Positions 1-12,619 are shown, numbered from the stretch's first letter. The stretch is DNA of 64,000 bases from Liquidambar formosana (GCA_039720395.1 CM077824.1:20607046-20671045); one strand, 5' to 3'. Notes: generated by a model from the sequence alone, not told the origin. A program made the numbers and translations.

Positions 1-306
1 ATTTTTTAAGGTTTTATGAAAAATATGAAAGGTTTTTACGAAAACTAGCCAAGATATCCACTAGAAAACATCATTTTGAACAACTTTGTAGAATAAAGGT
101 TTTTCAAAATCTGTCATTTAAGTGGACTTTTTGGTCATTTATAATCTCTATTACATTTTCCATGAAAAATAACCAAAAAGTCTACTTGAATGACAGATTT
201 TGAAAAAAAAGTTCTTTTATAAAGTTGTCCGGAATAATGTTTTTTATTAAGCTTAGTGTTTAGTTTTTGTAAAAACCTTTTATATTTTCATAAAACCTTA
301 AAAAAT
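1..306. repeat. Foldback (long inverted repeat) element
   Basis: The first 16 bases are the exact reverse complement of 291-306, and pairing continues inward through both halves with a centre near 150-160. The whole stretch could fold into one long imperfect hairpin. No coding sequence is present. The left end lies on the window edge, so the true boundary and target duplication cannot be seen. It is best described as a MITE-like foldback element. A diverged copy of only its right half lies at about 17752-17875. Confidence 0.75.
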
Positions 307-474
307 ATAAACTAAGTGAGCGCTTCAAGTATTTTATGTGGTGGTAATAGCCTGACCCTATTAAAAATATAGATAATATTGTAAAGATATTTTGCGAAAA
401 AGATATGTCAGTTAGATATCATATCGAGGGGTACGAATACATGGATATCATGAATATTTTTGTCTATGGTTTTA

Positions 475-1444
475 ATAGGAGCTAGAAGTGCAATATCTCT
501 ATAAATTGTTTTGCACTTATACGTGAGATCAAATTTTGAAGAATACATATTACTCACATCATCATGATAGGCTCCTTGAACTATATGATCAGTAAAATTC
601 AGAAGATGAAATCAAGCATGTGACTATGAGGAGTACATAGAGGTGTATAGCAAACTTACAAAGAACGATTACTAATCATCATAATCATCAAATATCGCTA
701 GAATACAAAACATTTCCCTATTTAAAAGAAAAAAACATGTAAATTTGTGTAATTAATTTAAATTGAAACATTTAAAAATAGATAAATACACATACCCAAA
801 TTGTTTATGGTATTCTTCTCGAATATGTACCACACCCTTTAAATAGTAGATCACACATTTTGAATCACCCTCTATAATGACTTTCTTATATCCAGCATTT
901 TGAACAAAAATCAAAACACGATATACGGCTTTCATTTCAGCCTCAAACGGGCTCTTAGCATTCTCTAGTTTGAAATATGCGAAATCTTCTAAATCTCTTG
1001 AACTATCTCGTCACAAAACCCCATCCACAATATGTGACGTTAACGACACCCTCAATTGTATGTTTTACAATCTTACTTGCAACATCAGAATTAATTTTTC
1101 GCTAGTCAGCTAGTAGTTCATTGTCAGTCAGGTGGTTCAATGTCATTCGGTGGTTTACACCAAATGACTGAACACATAAGCTATTTTCGTAAAATTTTAG
1201 AAGAAAAATCTTCTGAAACCCGAATTTTTTTATCCATCATAAAAACGGTAAGTAGTCGTTCTTTGTAAATTTGCTGTACATCTTTATGTATTCCCACATG
1301 CTTAATTTCACCTTTTGGATTTTGCTGATTGTATAGTTTAAAGAGTCTGTCATGATAATGTGAGTAATATGTATTCTTCAAACTTTGATCCCATATATAG
1401 GTGCAAAATGGTTTATGGGATATTGCCCTTTTAGCTCCTGTTAA
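475..1444. repeat. Inverted repeat of about 200-bp arms around an RNase H remnant
   Basis: Bases 475-676 are closely similar to the reverse complement of about 1241-1444. Both arms contain the shared stretch GAAGAATACATATTACTCAC in opposite senses. About 560 bp of unrelated sequence lies between them, including a decayed RNase H-like reading frame on the minus strand. The outer edge of the right arm abuts a poly(A)/(GAA)n tract at 1442-1502. No target-site duplication was found. The arms could be inverted copies of one retroelement piece or the ends of an inverted-repeat transposon. Confidence 0.65.
753..1060 (-). pseudogene. RNase H-like (RVT_3 type) domain remnant
   Basis: Read on the minus strand from about 1060, the frame gives GVL, then a stop, then RDSSRDLEDFAYFKLENAKS, followed by PFEAEMKAVYRVLIF, a Gly-Tyr-Lys-Lys segment and VIIEGDSKCVIYYLKG. 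This matches the plant RNase H-like domain, with its GGVLRD strand, AE-A helix and EGDS strand, found at the C-terminus of many plant LINE proteins and in stand-alone genes. An in-frame TGA near 1010 and the absence of the N-terminal D-G and C-terminal N-A-D parts make it a fragment. It is most likely derived from a LINE. Confidence 0.6.
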
Positions 1445-1502
1445 AAAAAAAAAAAAAAAAAAAAAAAAGAAAAAAAGAAGAAGAAGAAGAAGAAGAAGAA
1501 GA
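1442..1502. repeat. Poly(A) plus (GAA)n microsatellite
   Basis: An A-run of about 28 bases is followed by AAAAAAG and then GAA triplets. The reading frames crossing it are artefacts of the homopolymer. An A-run followed by a triplet repeat is typical of the 3' tail of a retroposed element on the plus strand. Confidence 0.8.
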
Positions 1503-1689
1503 ACATAAGAGCCAACATAAATAGAAAATATTATTATCATTTTTAATTTGTTATATAATAAGTAGCGAATGCTATTTACTATATCATCATCTAATATTAT
1601 TATGATGCCAAATTTTATAAGAAAAAATTTGTAATGGTATAGTTGTATAGCATCACATTTTTTTTTATTTTTATTTTATGTAACTTTGA

Positions 1690-2890
1690 TGCTCTTAGAA
1701 TACATAAGGTCGACCTTCTTGGATAATAAGAATCCCCTTGTGAAGATTCTATGTATTGTATCAACACAAGAGACTCTTGAATTAACAATGATTTATGATA
1801 TGAGGACGAATAGACAACACAATAAGACCATGAGAGAGCAAAAACTTTAAGGACAGAAGAATAAACAATTTGACTCTCTTAACTGCATGTAATATTCCGA
1901 AGGACCTTGTCCTAAGGCATTATGTTCCTCACTAGGGGTTGACTCATAGACTAGTATTCTGCATGGAGGTCCTTGACGTGATGTGCCTAGATAGAAGTTG
2001 CCAATAATTTGTATTAACTTATAAGAAGCATATATTAGTTTATATTAGTCTATATGGTTAGTTAGTTAGTTGAATTGGGGTATTTTAGTAATTGTGGGTC
2101 AAGGGAAAGTTAGCTAAAGAGTGGGGGAATTATTCAAGGTTTTTATGTTACAGGGTTTACCTAAAAGTCTGAGTCTTTTTTTCTTTATTTTTTTTTTGCA
2201 ACGAAAGCACATGTCAAAATTTTAGGGCAAACAACCGTCAATGTAGTATTTGCAAAGGTTTTAAACATTTTTCAACCCAACATCAATCGGATCAAAGTAA
2301 GGTGACACTATCAATTTTTAGGCCTTTACACTTTGCTCATAAGATCTAGGAGTCTTTCCACTCACACGGGTGCTCTTACCTGGACCAATAAATATACATT
2401 ATTGATAAAGGAAGAAGAAGAAAACAAAGCTTAAAAAACCTTCAATTAAGATCCAATGCATTTTTCTATCCCAAAAAAAATAAAAATAAAAAAATCTCAT
2501 GCATTACATCATACCAGCATAATCAAATATAAATAAATAAACAAAGCAAGAAAAATAGTGAAAAATTAAATGAGGAGAAAATTAGTCATACCTTTCATTT
2601 TAGATCATGGGATTCATTTTTTTTTTCTTTTTCTGGGTGGGCGTTATGATCGTTGGATCAGCATCAATTCGTCATCTCCATATGTGAAACTTGAGTTACC
2701 TTTGAATTAAAAAAAATAAAATAATAAAAAGAGCACCCGACCAGTCGGATGGATAGTAGGGGAGACGACTGGGCACATTGAAGAGCCTAAGCCAATCATG
2801 TCAACAAAATGAGGGTTGGAAGAGAGGATTTATCTCCCAAATAAGTTGGAAAGACTCAACTAAGAACAAACAACAACGGTGATCCATTAA
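1690..2890. other. No gene recognised
   Basis: AT-rich sequence with short A- and T-runs. I see no reading frame of plausible coding character and no transposon terminus that I can define. Confidence 0.5.
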
Positions 2891-2942
2891 TCCAAAATCA
2901 AATGACAATAAACGTCTTCTGAAAAATATATATATATATATC

Positions 2943-3113
2943 GCATGATGAACAATTCCAAAAATGGCCGATTCTCAAAAAATAAAATAATATAGTATGT
3001 ATACATCTAACCTCTCTCACACACACACATATATACATATAGCATGATGAACAATTCCAAAAATGGCCGATTCTCAAAAAATAAAATAATATAGTATGTA
3101 TACATCTAACCTC
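2943..3113. repeat. Direct repeat, 72-bp unit, 99-bp period
   Basis: Positions 2943-3014 and 3042-3113 are the same sequence, starting GCATGATGAACAATTCC and ending ATACATCTAACCTC. A short (CA)n/(TA)n spacer separates them. The identity is essentially complete, so this is a recent local duplication, probably unequal exchange or slippage at the dinucleotide spacer. No coding function is suggested. Confidence 0.85.
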
Positions 3114-3129
3114 ACTTATATAGAACATA

Positions 3130-3285
3130 GGGAGAATGAGAGAAGAAGAGGGGAGGGGGTTCGGAGGGTTCTAGAGGCCCCCTTTTTCTCTTATTTTATT
3201 TTATTTTATTATTATTATTTTTGGCTGAGAATGAGAGATGGAGAAGATGGGGGGGGGGGGGGTTCGGGAGGGTTCTAGAATCACC
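3130..3285. repeat. Duplicated G-rich block
   Basis: Two copies of a GAGAATGAGAG... block run into a G-run and then GGTTC-GGAGGGTTCTAGA, near 3130-3178 and 3225-3280. They are separated by a T-rich (TTTTA)n stretch. No gene is apparent. Confidence 0.5.
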
Positions 3286-3289
3286 CTTT

Positions 3290-3529
3290 TTTTTGTGGAT
3301 TTATTTTGAGGTAAATTTTTGGTTCATCAAAAACAATTAGGCAAAGGCCCATATGCTGACCAACCTTCCACGAAGCTTGTTGGCTTTGAATGTTACTTGC
3401 AAAGCCTAAGTCATGGGTTCAAAGCTTGGTAGTGTGAAGAAGCGAGCCAAAAAAATTTATACAAAGAAAAGACCCATACGTTCATTGAAAAAAAAAAAAA
3501 AAAAAACACGAACCGTACGCTCATTGGCA

Positions 3530-3569
<40 letters not shown>

Positions 3570-4840
3570 AAAATGGTCCTCTATTTGCATTCAAGAACAG
3601 TTGGTCCTTTTTTTCAAAGAATGGTTTGGATTGTACCAAGAAAAGGAGCAATTGGAAGTGGAGGAATGACAATTGGTATGAAATAATGGTAATTGAAAAG
3701 AAAAAAAAAAGGGTGAGTTAAAAAATAATTGTTGCCACAATGAAACAGTCACCGTAGTCAAAGAACTATTTTTACACTTTTTGAACTAAAAATAACTTTT
3801 AACTCACAAAAATAGCTTTCTCCGATTGAAGATGCTCTATTATTATCTGCCTTTGTATTCTCTTCTGTTTAATTTATTGAGGTTTTCACCTTTTACCCAA
3901 AAAAGGAAGAAAAGAAACGATAAAAGTGGTTCCTTTGAGAAGTAAGTCTATGACATGTAGTTTCCACAAACACTTATTTGCTTCTGCTTCCTTCTTCTCT
4001 TCCCCTTTTTCCCCTCTTCTTTTTGGCAACTTTTTGTGCAGAATATTTCTGCCATTCACCAGTTGTTGGATTTTACAGAACTCAAAAACGTCTAAAATAT
4101 GGTATCTGTTATTTTGGGGTGCTGGTTTTTGAACCTAAGAATCAAACAGAAAGTGGGTGTCAATCTCGATAGCATAGTTTTTAGGATAAATGCCAGCAAA
4201 GAAGAACCTCCAAGGATATGCTCTCCTTACGAGAGAATCAACTCATGAGGGATCAACTAAAACGCATACGAGATTAGTACATAAATCCAGACATCACTGA
4301 ACCCCAGTTTCAGGACTCTCAATCATAAATCCTTCAAGGTGAAATTTTGATTTATAAAATATCTTGAATAACTTGTGCTAGCTACAAACCATGATGCATT
4401 AATAATTATTTTTATAATCAAAGCCAAGAGATAATGAAGAAAGGGAGAAGCATTATACCTGACTGGCTTCCTTTTTTTTTTTATATTATTTTTCTTCACT
4501 TCAGATCACTTCATGTCAATTATTGATTGACTAAAATTTCATATTCTATGGTTCAACACATCACTTTCTAAACTTACGCAATATAAGGAACACTCCCTTT
4601 GTTCCTCATCTTTTAGTCCCCCCATTCTATCTCTGTCCCCGTCAGAATTATCCATCATTCTATATTAGTTTGTTAAATAAAAAACTCCTATTCTCTCTGC
4701 CATGTAAGGAACACTCCGTCCCTTATTCTTCAGTCTGCCATTCTCTCTGCCATCAAGAAGCATCTATCATTCTCCGATCCTTTCTCCTTCTCCTCCCTAG
4801 CTATGTGATGCCGAAGAGGAAGGTGGTGACAAGGACGCAG
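3290..4840. other. No gene recognised; long A-tracts
   Basis: Contains A-runs at about 3489-3506 and 3531-3566. These create artefactual poly-Lys and poly-Phe frames on the two strands. The rest is AT-rich with no recognisable domain. The 4670-4860 part is pyrimidine-rich and may be an untranslated leader of a lost gene. Confidence 0.45.
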
Positions 4841-4843
4841 TTT

Positions 4844-5226
4844 TTAAATATAAATTTGCAGCAATTGTTGGGGTGATTTGGGGTTAGTCTTCTAATAATA
4901 GGGATTACGTCCCAAAAATAATATATATATTTTTATTTTTACTATCAAAGCATTTGCAGTAGGCGTCATACTGTCAACAGGGTTCATTCATGTACTCTCC
5001 GATGCATTTGACAGTATGACGCCTGCTACAAACTATGATGATGCATTTGACAGTATGACGCCTGCTACAAACTTTGATAATAAAAGTATATTAGTTTAAA
5101 TTTTGATAATAAAAGTATATTAGTTTTAGGACGTAATGCTGGTATTACCTTCCCAAGTATTGGAAGACAAACCCCAATCGCCCAAGCAGCAAGTATCGAA
5201 GCTCATTACTGCTAATTTATATTTAA
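4844..5226. repeat. Inverted-duplication hairpin with inner 24-bp stem
   Basis: An outer inverted repeat pairs about 4844-4900 with about 5140-5226; both arms carry AAATATAAATT and GGGGTTNGTCTTC. Inside it, ATTACGTCC(C)AAAA at 4904 pairs with TTTTAGGACGTAAT ending at 5137. The innermost arm near 4953-4977, core AGGCGTCATACTGTCAA, pairs with TTGACAGTATGACGCCT, which is present twice (near 5006-5030 and 5043-5067). The nested pairing suggests either a MITE or a young inverted gene duplication able to form double-stranded RNA. Confidence 0.7.
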
Positions 5227-5229
5227 GAG

Positions 5230-6670
5230 CTTCGATTTTGTTTTGTATTTCTTTTCTCAACTTAGATAACCATATAGTTCTCAACAGCCAATATCTCTTT
5301 GGCATACATGCATAAAGTTCAATTAGGTAATCAGCACAATCCATGATTCTATGGTCTACAAGTGCACAGTTCGACATATGACTAAATTTTGCTCCAAAAA
5401 GTTCATCCTGATCATAGGATGATGATCAGGTAAGTACATGTTGATATAAATTTTATTAACATCTGCATTGGGAACTTGTGTATTAGTGAGATATGAGGTA
5501 CATTGGACCAATGCAAAGGGTACAACTTCTAATGTATGGTGCTGATATAACTTATATCAACACATGCTGATGGGAACATGACCGTTTGGTGATATCCACA
5601 TATCAAATTTCAACCCTTAAAGTGAAAAATAAATAAATAAAAGATAAGATATAGATGCAGCTTGTAACTGAGGACATTAAGTGTGGTTGAGGATCTAACT
5701 TAAAGAAAAGCCAAATATGTAGACTGTGAGCAATGCACACGAAGAAAATACAAAGATAGTTACCACGCACATCAGAGCCTTGATTAACTCTCAGGATGCT
5801 ATCATGGGATTGCTGATATGAAACAACAGTCACCTAATCACTCTACATATGGATTCAAACATTAATCATCCCAAATTAACCTGTAGCATTCAGATATCAT
5901 CCAGAGCAATTAAAGTGAGCCTAAATATATGTTCAAAAAAAGCTCTACATATATTGAGAAACCATAGTTTACATGTCTCATCCTACATCGTCTCAAATTA
6001 ATATGGGCAGCAAATTTACCAAAAAAAAATAAAAAAAATAAAAAAAATAGTATATTGCTAAACCAAAAATAATAATAATAATAAAAATTGAGAATTCCAC
6101 AAAATTTACCAAGTATTTTATTCATTTTCATCTTCAAACACTTCAAGCACAGTACGCATAGCATTCGCTATACATGCCATCGCGTACTTAACTCAGATAG
6201 GATATGATCCTTAAAATGATGCAGCAAATCTTTTTTTAAATAAGAAAATGATGCGGCTAGTCTTTGAAAAGTGGATTATAAGATATGTTTTTGTCACCAA
6301 GGACATGCATAACAGAGATATAATAATGATCACGATAATTCTTTTATCTCAATAACAATAAATTCATGAAAACATGCTCATCAGCATGACCATAAAAACA
6401 ACATACAGATCATATTGACAGCAAAAGTACGCTAATTGATGGAGGAGACTCAGAGCATTATCTAAAGATGAATTACAAGAAATAGTAAAGACACATGATT
6501 CAAGAGTAGACATAATAGATTATATAAACCATTCAATATTTTTAATATCATAAACCCTTCTCCTGCAGAAGTGCAACTGGTTGGTACCTTTATTACATCA
6601 TTCAAAACTCTACAAAAAGGCCCCCAAAAAAAAAAAATCAAAATTAAAACAGGAAAATTATAAATAGTGC
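5230..6670. other. No gene recognised
   Basis: AT-rich sequence with T-rich tracts near 6020-6090. The short minus-strand frames here (for example 5603-5833 and 5910-6164) show no domain I recognise and are biased toward Phe and Leu by T-runs. Confidence 0.4.
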
Positions 6671-6674
6671 AACT

Positions 6675-7690
6675 TGTCACAGCCCGAAAATAGGCCATGA
6701 CATGTCTGTTGTAAAATATGTTTTATATAAAAATTGAGGATGGTTTATAAATAAATTTTCAATTTAAAGAAATAATTTTAAGAAAATCCAATATGGTCTT
6801 ATTTGAAAATAGGACATAACAAGTTATTAACTATTTAAACTTGTAAAATTTAAGCATAAACATAGTACCATCCACAAATTAAAAATTAAAATAAGATGGC
6901 ATCAGTGTTGCACAGAGTTCTACCGTCAATACACACAATATAAAATACATTCCGACTATTTAGATATTATACATACCATAAAATATAAAAGTTTTAAACC
7001 ACATAACATCCGCAATGCAATGCCCCATCCTAACCACGATTTGATGCCTTCTCAAATGAGATATTATTACCTTGCTCAAAATTTACAAAATTGTTTTTAA
7101 AAAATAGGGTGCACGTAAAACTTAGTAAGTTACATTTTTCATCAATTTCAACAGTTAAATAAAAACATAACTGAAATTGATTCTACAAATTTAAAATTAA
7201 GGAAGCCCAAATTTGTAATTCCATTAGTCACCATCTCTAGTAACCATAGCATCATAATTTCAAATCGATAATCCTCCCAGGTCATACCCTCTCACACAGA
7301 ATAAGAGGAAACACGGCAAGATTTTCCTAATTGGGACCGCAATAACCTCACTTCGGATCCATACCAAGTGGATTAAGGATAAGAATACACAGCACAATGC
7401 CCCTTTTTCCATTTGGGACCGGATAATCCTAACTCGATTGACCTTTATCATCACATACTTTCACATCAAAATATATATTCATGTCATAATTAATGGTAAG
7501 AAAACGGGTTCCAAAACAATTGTATAAAAGTGATCCTCTAATATTGCGACAGCAATAATTTAACCTAATAGCTTTCAAAACTAACCCATTGTACACAAAA
7601 ACACACAAGAGGTTTAAATACAACGTATATATAACAAGATAGGATGTAATAATCAAACTTTAGGTTTTATCCATGTAAGGGTGTGGATTT
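6675..7690. repeat. Probable LTR-retrotransposon-derived repeat (boundaries unclear)
   Basis: The stretch from 6676 opens with TGTCACAGCCCGAAAATAGG, close to the TGTCACRRCCC start seen on many plant Ty3/gypsy-type LTRs. No matching second copy, CA end or target duplication was found. The rest is non-coding. The call rests on the terminal motif only. Confidence 0.3.
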
Positions 7691-7699
7691 GCCTCAACA

Positions 7700-9000
7700 T
7701 TGAGATTTATAACATTTCCTCTTCCTCTTCTACTTATTCCTCTTTGAGCCATAACAACAATATGTACTCAATAATGGTCTGAAATTAAGAGAATTTGAAG
7801 ACAATAGCAGCTGACGGTAAGAACAGTCCAAAATAGAGCACTTTAAAACAGAGTTGATCAAACCAGTATGAAATCAACTAAGACTTATAGGACAACTTGG
7901 TCGCAAGGAGCAAAACTGATGTTCGACACTTGAGGAACTCAATTGAATTAAATCTTTGTACTGCAGACAGTCCTCCACAATAGATTGACACAGTAGAACT
8001 CAACAGCAGATCACAACAACTGCAAGGAAAGAAGCCTTCAACTATAAATCTCTGCAAGTCAAAGTTTCAATCTTCGGCGACTAATTCTGGAAGCAAAGCT
8101 AGATTGTTTCAATGGTAGAATCAAACTACAATTCGAACCGAGTTTTTACTCCAGAAAGAAGCTCGACTCTGCTATGTGTTAATCAAAACCGAGACATACT
8201 TAGTTGGGTTGACCAAAAGCTAAAGCTGTCACGAGACCCAAAGATGGTTTGAGAAGCAAGATTGCTACTTGGAAAGGTGTCGATCAAAACAAGAAGGAAC
8301 TTACAACTTCAAAAAACCTATTCAAGACTCATTATCGAACCAAAACTAAAGGCTTTAACTCACAAATACCTCCAGATTTGGGTTTCAAACCACAATAAAG
8401 GCTTTAACTCAAGGCTATGAAACCCTAACACAACTGTGATATTAATTGGAACTCGAAACTGCACGCGACTCGGGAAAATGCTAACTAACCAACGAGGGCT
8501 AGCGCGGAGAGGAGTTGCCACCCGATTATGGTTTCGGGAATCGATTGAAGATACTATGACCTCGGTTCAGAGTTAGGTACACCGTTAGGAAGGTGTTAGG
8601 CACTCAACAATGCCTGGTTGGAAACCGACCCCTACACATATTTATTGGCGATAGGTTTAACCCTAAAACATGCAGCAACAATAATAGCAACACATAGAAT
8701 ATGGTATGATTAAACTAAACAAATAAATATAAAAATAAATAAACAAAGAAACAAATAAATAAGAAACAAGCTACTAAGGTAATAATATAAAAAGGAATTG
8801 TAAGGAATTGAATTATAGAAAACAAGAATACGGAAGAAAGTAAATAACAAAAATTTTCATTCAATTTCTTGAACCCATGAATCTGATTGTGATATAATAT
8901 AAAACAATAAAACCCCAATTACAAGAGAGGGTTTAGAACTTACAGTAGGTCCTTAAGACGAATGATTGATCTTTAAGAGAGCAAAAATCCAGCAGCACAA
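7700..9000. other. No gene recognised; dispersed-repeat-like block near 8460-8640
   Basis: The block 8460-8640 contains a GAGAGGAGTTGCCACCCGAT segment and a GTTAGGTACACCGTTAGGAA segment. Such strings recur in many plant genomes as dispersed repeat sequence. No ends or coding region can be defined. The surrounding bases look like ordinary non-coding DNA. Confidence 0.35.
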
Positions 9001-9009
9001 ATGATTGTT

Positions 9010-9885
9010 ACTAACCATGAGTAACACCTAACATGGCTCATACACAATGTCTCTGATTGTGTTAATAGGATATAGAAGTTTGTCAATTCCCTAGTTCAAT
9101 TCTTTTATAATCATTTACAAATATCAACTCCTCATTGATGCACTATGAAAACTCCTTTCTATAGTCATCCTGCCATGGCCATGGACTATCATGAGTTATA
9201 TTAGTAAATGTTATGTGAAACATTCTCTCCTTTTTACTAGAAGTGATAGATTCTTTATTGATCATTCATATGCCTTCATACATGAAGCAATAGGGCCAAT
9301 GAACACCTTTGTAGACCCCATTGGAATATACAGTCGGTGCTATCAAACACCTAAGGCTCCATGCATAAGACAACCATGGTGTCTCAAGTTTAAAGGTTAC
9401 TTGTACCACTGCAACTACGAGAAACTAATTGACAGGCAAGTAAAACTCTATTAAGTTTATCTCAAAATACTTTAGTTACATTCAGTGTACCTGTTTATAT
9501 TAAACAGGCGCCCACATGTTGGTTTTAATATCTTTTACACAAATAACTTGAGACTAGCTATCGTCCTATAGAGCAAACCTAACATGTGCTAGTTCTTATG
9601 GTTCATTATTGTCCATCATAGTGAGCCTTCAACTATGAATTATTTAGGAGTTAATTACAGAGATATATTTACAGTCTCATAATCACAACTCTTTGTGATT
9701 TGATATTCTCAACTATAACTCCATGGACATATCATGCAAATATAAAGAATAGAATAAAAATGATAGAATAAAGCCCTTTATTAATTTATAATAAATGTGA
9801 CATAAAATAAATGAAATCCTATGATTGTTCTTTATCCCTAAAGTATTATCTCCATGATTGGCTGTAGGGCATATAACTAACAAGA
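9010..9885 (-). repeat. Diverged LTR copy, antisense, related to the solo LTR at 12620
   Basis: Reverse-complemented, this stretch follows the 12620-13560 LTR for most of its length. It begins near ATGCCCTA-AGCCAATCATGGAG and shares GTCCATGGAGTTA, GAGACACCAT-GTTGTCTTATGCAT, GTGTTCATTGGCCCTA and GAGAATGTTTCA-ATA. It has diverged, has internal losses, and stops short of the 3' part of the LTR. It is therefore an older, truncated relative inserted in the opposite orientation. The short plus-strand frame at 9191-9454 is an accident of the antisense sequence. Confidence 0.75.
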
Positions 9886-9889
9886 ATAC

Positions 9890-12600
9890 ACAGATAGAGA
9901 AACTAAATAAGTCTAAAAACTAATAGAAAAGAAATAATTAAATATGGAAAAACCTACCACTAAAGAAATAAATAATTATAGAAATATGAATAAAAAGGAA
10001 ACAATTAAACACATGGAAACATATCACTACGGTAATAAACAAAGGAAATATACTACTATGGAAAACCTAAAAATAAATAAAAGGATAGACTCAAAAAGAT
10101 GGAAACAAATGAAAAAGAACACTGATCAAAAGAGAGACATACTTACCTTATGTGTGTACGCATCCATGAGAAGTGCGTACGCACACGTTATCCAAACCAA
10201 GTTCATATTTGTTCGTGGCCCCTCAAGTTTGTGGATTAAATCGCATCAATATGAGTTGTCCTCTTTGGAAAAGTATCTTCACAACCAAGGGATTAAGGTC
10301 TTCTAAACTTTAAAGAGAAAAAGAGAGAGAAGAAGAAGGTTTTAGAAAAGAAGAGGGATTCATGTCACTCTACAGTAGCAGAATTTCCATCACATTTTCG
10401 AAGGTCAAAACCTTAAAATTAGGAAAACCTTATGAAATCAAAAGTTGAAGAGCTTCGAAATAGCTTTCCAACAAGATCAATTTCGTTAAATCCCAAGTTC
10501 GGATGAAAAAGTTATGATTTTAATACGGAAACTGGTTGCAGGATTTTTAAAACAATTTTTGGATGAATTTCTCTCTTAATTTCTCCCTTCTTCCCCTTCC
10601 TCCAAAGCATTAAAAGAGTATTTATACAAAAAAAATTAGGGTTTTACCTTTCCATTCAAGACTAGGTTAACTTGGAGAATAATTAAAATATATTTCCATT
10701 CATTAGAAAAGTTTTCTAATCTTAAAAGGAAAGAGAAATTACATTTTCTAAAAATTACTTCTAATGCACATACGCATGTAGCAAATGTGTGTACACACGC
10801 CTATCACATACATACACATGCTAGTGGCATGAGAAAAACAACTAATTTAATAAAATAATTTTCCTTCATTTTGAACCAAAAATCTTCCATTGTGATTCAA
10901 CTAATCCTTTAAGAATAATTTGTAAAAGTAATTTAAAAACTCATCACTAGGGCCGGCACTTAACATGACAATCGGTACAAAATGGGCTGTTAAAAATACT
11001 ACAGCAAAAAATCACACAGTGAAAATGAGGCTTTCAAGCCTTAATAAATTTGATCATAAAGGAATACGACCACCCTGCTCCACAATTCTTCATTGTCAGT
11101 TGGAAAGAACTCTGCAAATGTGTTTGTTGCTGCTGTATAAAGCTTCGATCAGATGCACACTTGTTCTTTGATCAGTTCAAGACAATCCTAGGTGATTTCG
11201 ACCAAATCTAAGCATTAAATCTTATGCAATAAATATGGGGCTACGATTCAACAAGCTAGTTTGAGAGCCAATAAGAGCAGTCCTAGCTCTAAGATGGGGT
11301 GGCCTCACTTGGTTACGTGAGTTGTTCATCTCAATTGCTTCAAAAATTGGCAGTAGAGGCCTCTTTTAGTCGCTATATGCCACCAATCTAGAAGTGCAAA
11401 AATGAGAAAAACATTTTTTAATACTTGGAAGTGTGTGGTTGCAAGTAGCTTCCAAGTGGATTGTTTTGGAGGCTTCAATATTGTAATAACTAATGGGTTG
11501 GCATCTCATTTCATTTGATTCAACAAATAATTCCTAATAATTCTACTAACTAAAGAAATAAATAACTTGTGTGCAAGCTAGTTAGTACGTGCTAAAAGTA
11601 AGAAATGGGTTGCCTCTAGTTGATGAACAACGGTGGTTCGCGTATTCTATTTTTTAGCTTTGGCTCGCACAATGATTTGTCTCCTTTTACTAAGGCTTTC
11701 TTTCCCTGGTGTTACTGGTAAAGCGAACCCTACTACTTTTGAAGGAGTGATGAACTGATTTCAAGCCTTTTCGTTGCCAGTGGATCCAAGAACTCCTAGA
11801 CTAATAGCTCATCTCATTACCTTCCATATGGCTAGTCCTCCTTCATTGCCGATCTGATTTAGTGTTTGCTTTAAACTGAGAAGAACAAAGCTTGACAGAG
11901 GCTTGAATTGAGTGGGTAATTGAGTTGCAACTAGCTAGGGTTTATTTGAGATAACAACTAGGCTGTTAAGATGATGATTGATTGTGTTGTGAAGATGATG
12001 ATGTGGGAAGGAGGGCTCAACCAAGAGAGAATGTGTGGTTGTTGCAATCTGGTGCTAGGATTCGTTTTGGGCAGTTTAACAATTTCTCTGTAATTTCAAA
12101 GGTTTTTTCTTTCAAGAATTGCAATCCAAGTTTTGAACAAAAAAAAAATGCTTTATTTACTGTATATAAAACAGTAAGATTTTATTTTACAGGTTATATT
12201 GACTTTAATTAGGATGACATCCTCATTAAACTAGTTTTACAAAGTGAACCATACAAAACCGTAAAATTTTACTACTTCACTATAAAATTTATTACTTCGC
12301 AAATTAGTAAAATTTTACAATTTTATGAAGTATTACGTTAGACTGTATCAAGTAGTAAAATTTTACAGTTTTAATTTTTCTAATAATTACCTAATCAATA
12401 TGGATCTTTTTTCAAAGATGTTGACGAGTAGGTTCCAAAAATATAATTTAAAAAAAAAAGAAAAAAGAATGTGTATATTGTAAGTTAAAAGTTTTTAAAA
12501 ATTAGAATACTAAAAAACTAAGTTAGTTACATAGGGTGCCCTCAAAAGAGCCTAATAAGCTACCGCCCACATACACTTATCTAACAAGCATGCCTCCATG
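9890..12600. other. No gene recognised; small GTACGCA palindrome
   Basis: AT-rich DNA. GTGTGTACGCA at about 10160 pairs with TGCGTACGCACAC about 20 bases later, forming a short hairpin, and a related CA/TG-rich stretch recurs near 10770-10815. The frame at 9944-10306 is Lys- and Asn-rich with no domain and is unlikely to be a gene. Bases 12160-12380 contain several TAGTAAAATTTTACA palindromes. Confidence 0.4.
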
Positions 12601-12619
12601 ATTGTTAGAGGAAGGGAGT

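Noticed and set aside
1181..1540. 119-codon minus-strand frame with Leu- and Phe-runs
   Set aside because: The N-terminal half is a translated poly(A)/(GAA)n tract. The rest is one arm of the inverted repeat and matches no domain I recognise.
3413..3721. Poly-Lys/poly-Phe reading frames on both strands
   Set aside because: Created by A-runs of about 18 and 36 bases; no coding character outside the homopolymer.
10160..10200. GTGTGTACGCA...TGCGTACGCACAC hairpin as a regulatory site
   Set aside because: Short and CA/TG-rich; no evidence of function.
9944..10306. 120-codon Lys/Asn-rich plus-strand frame
   Set aside because: Composition simply follows the AT-rich DNA, with no domain, splice context or homologue recognised.
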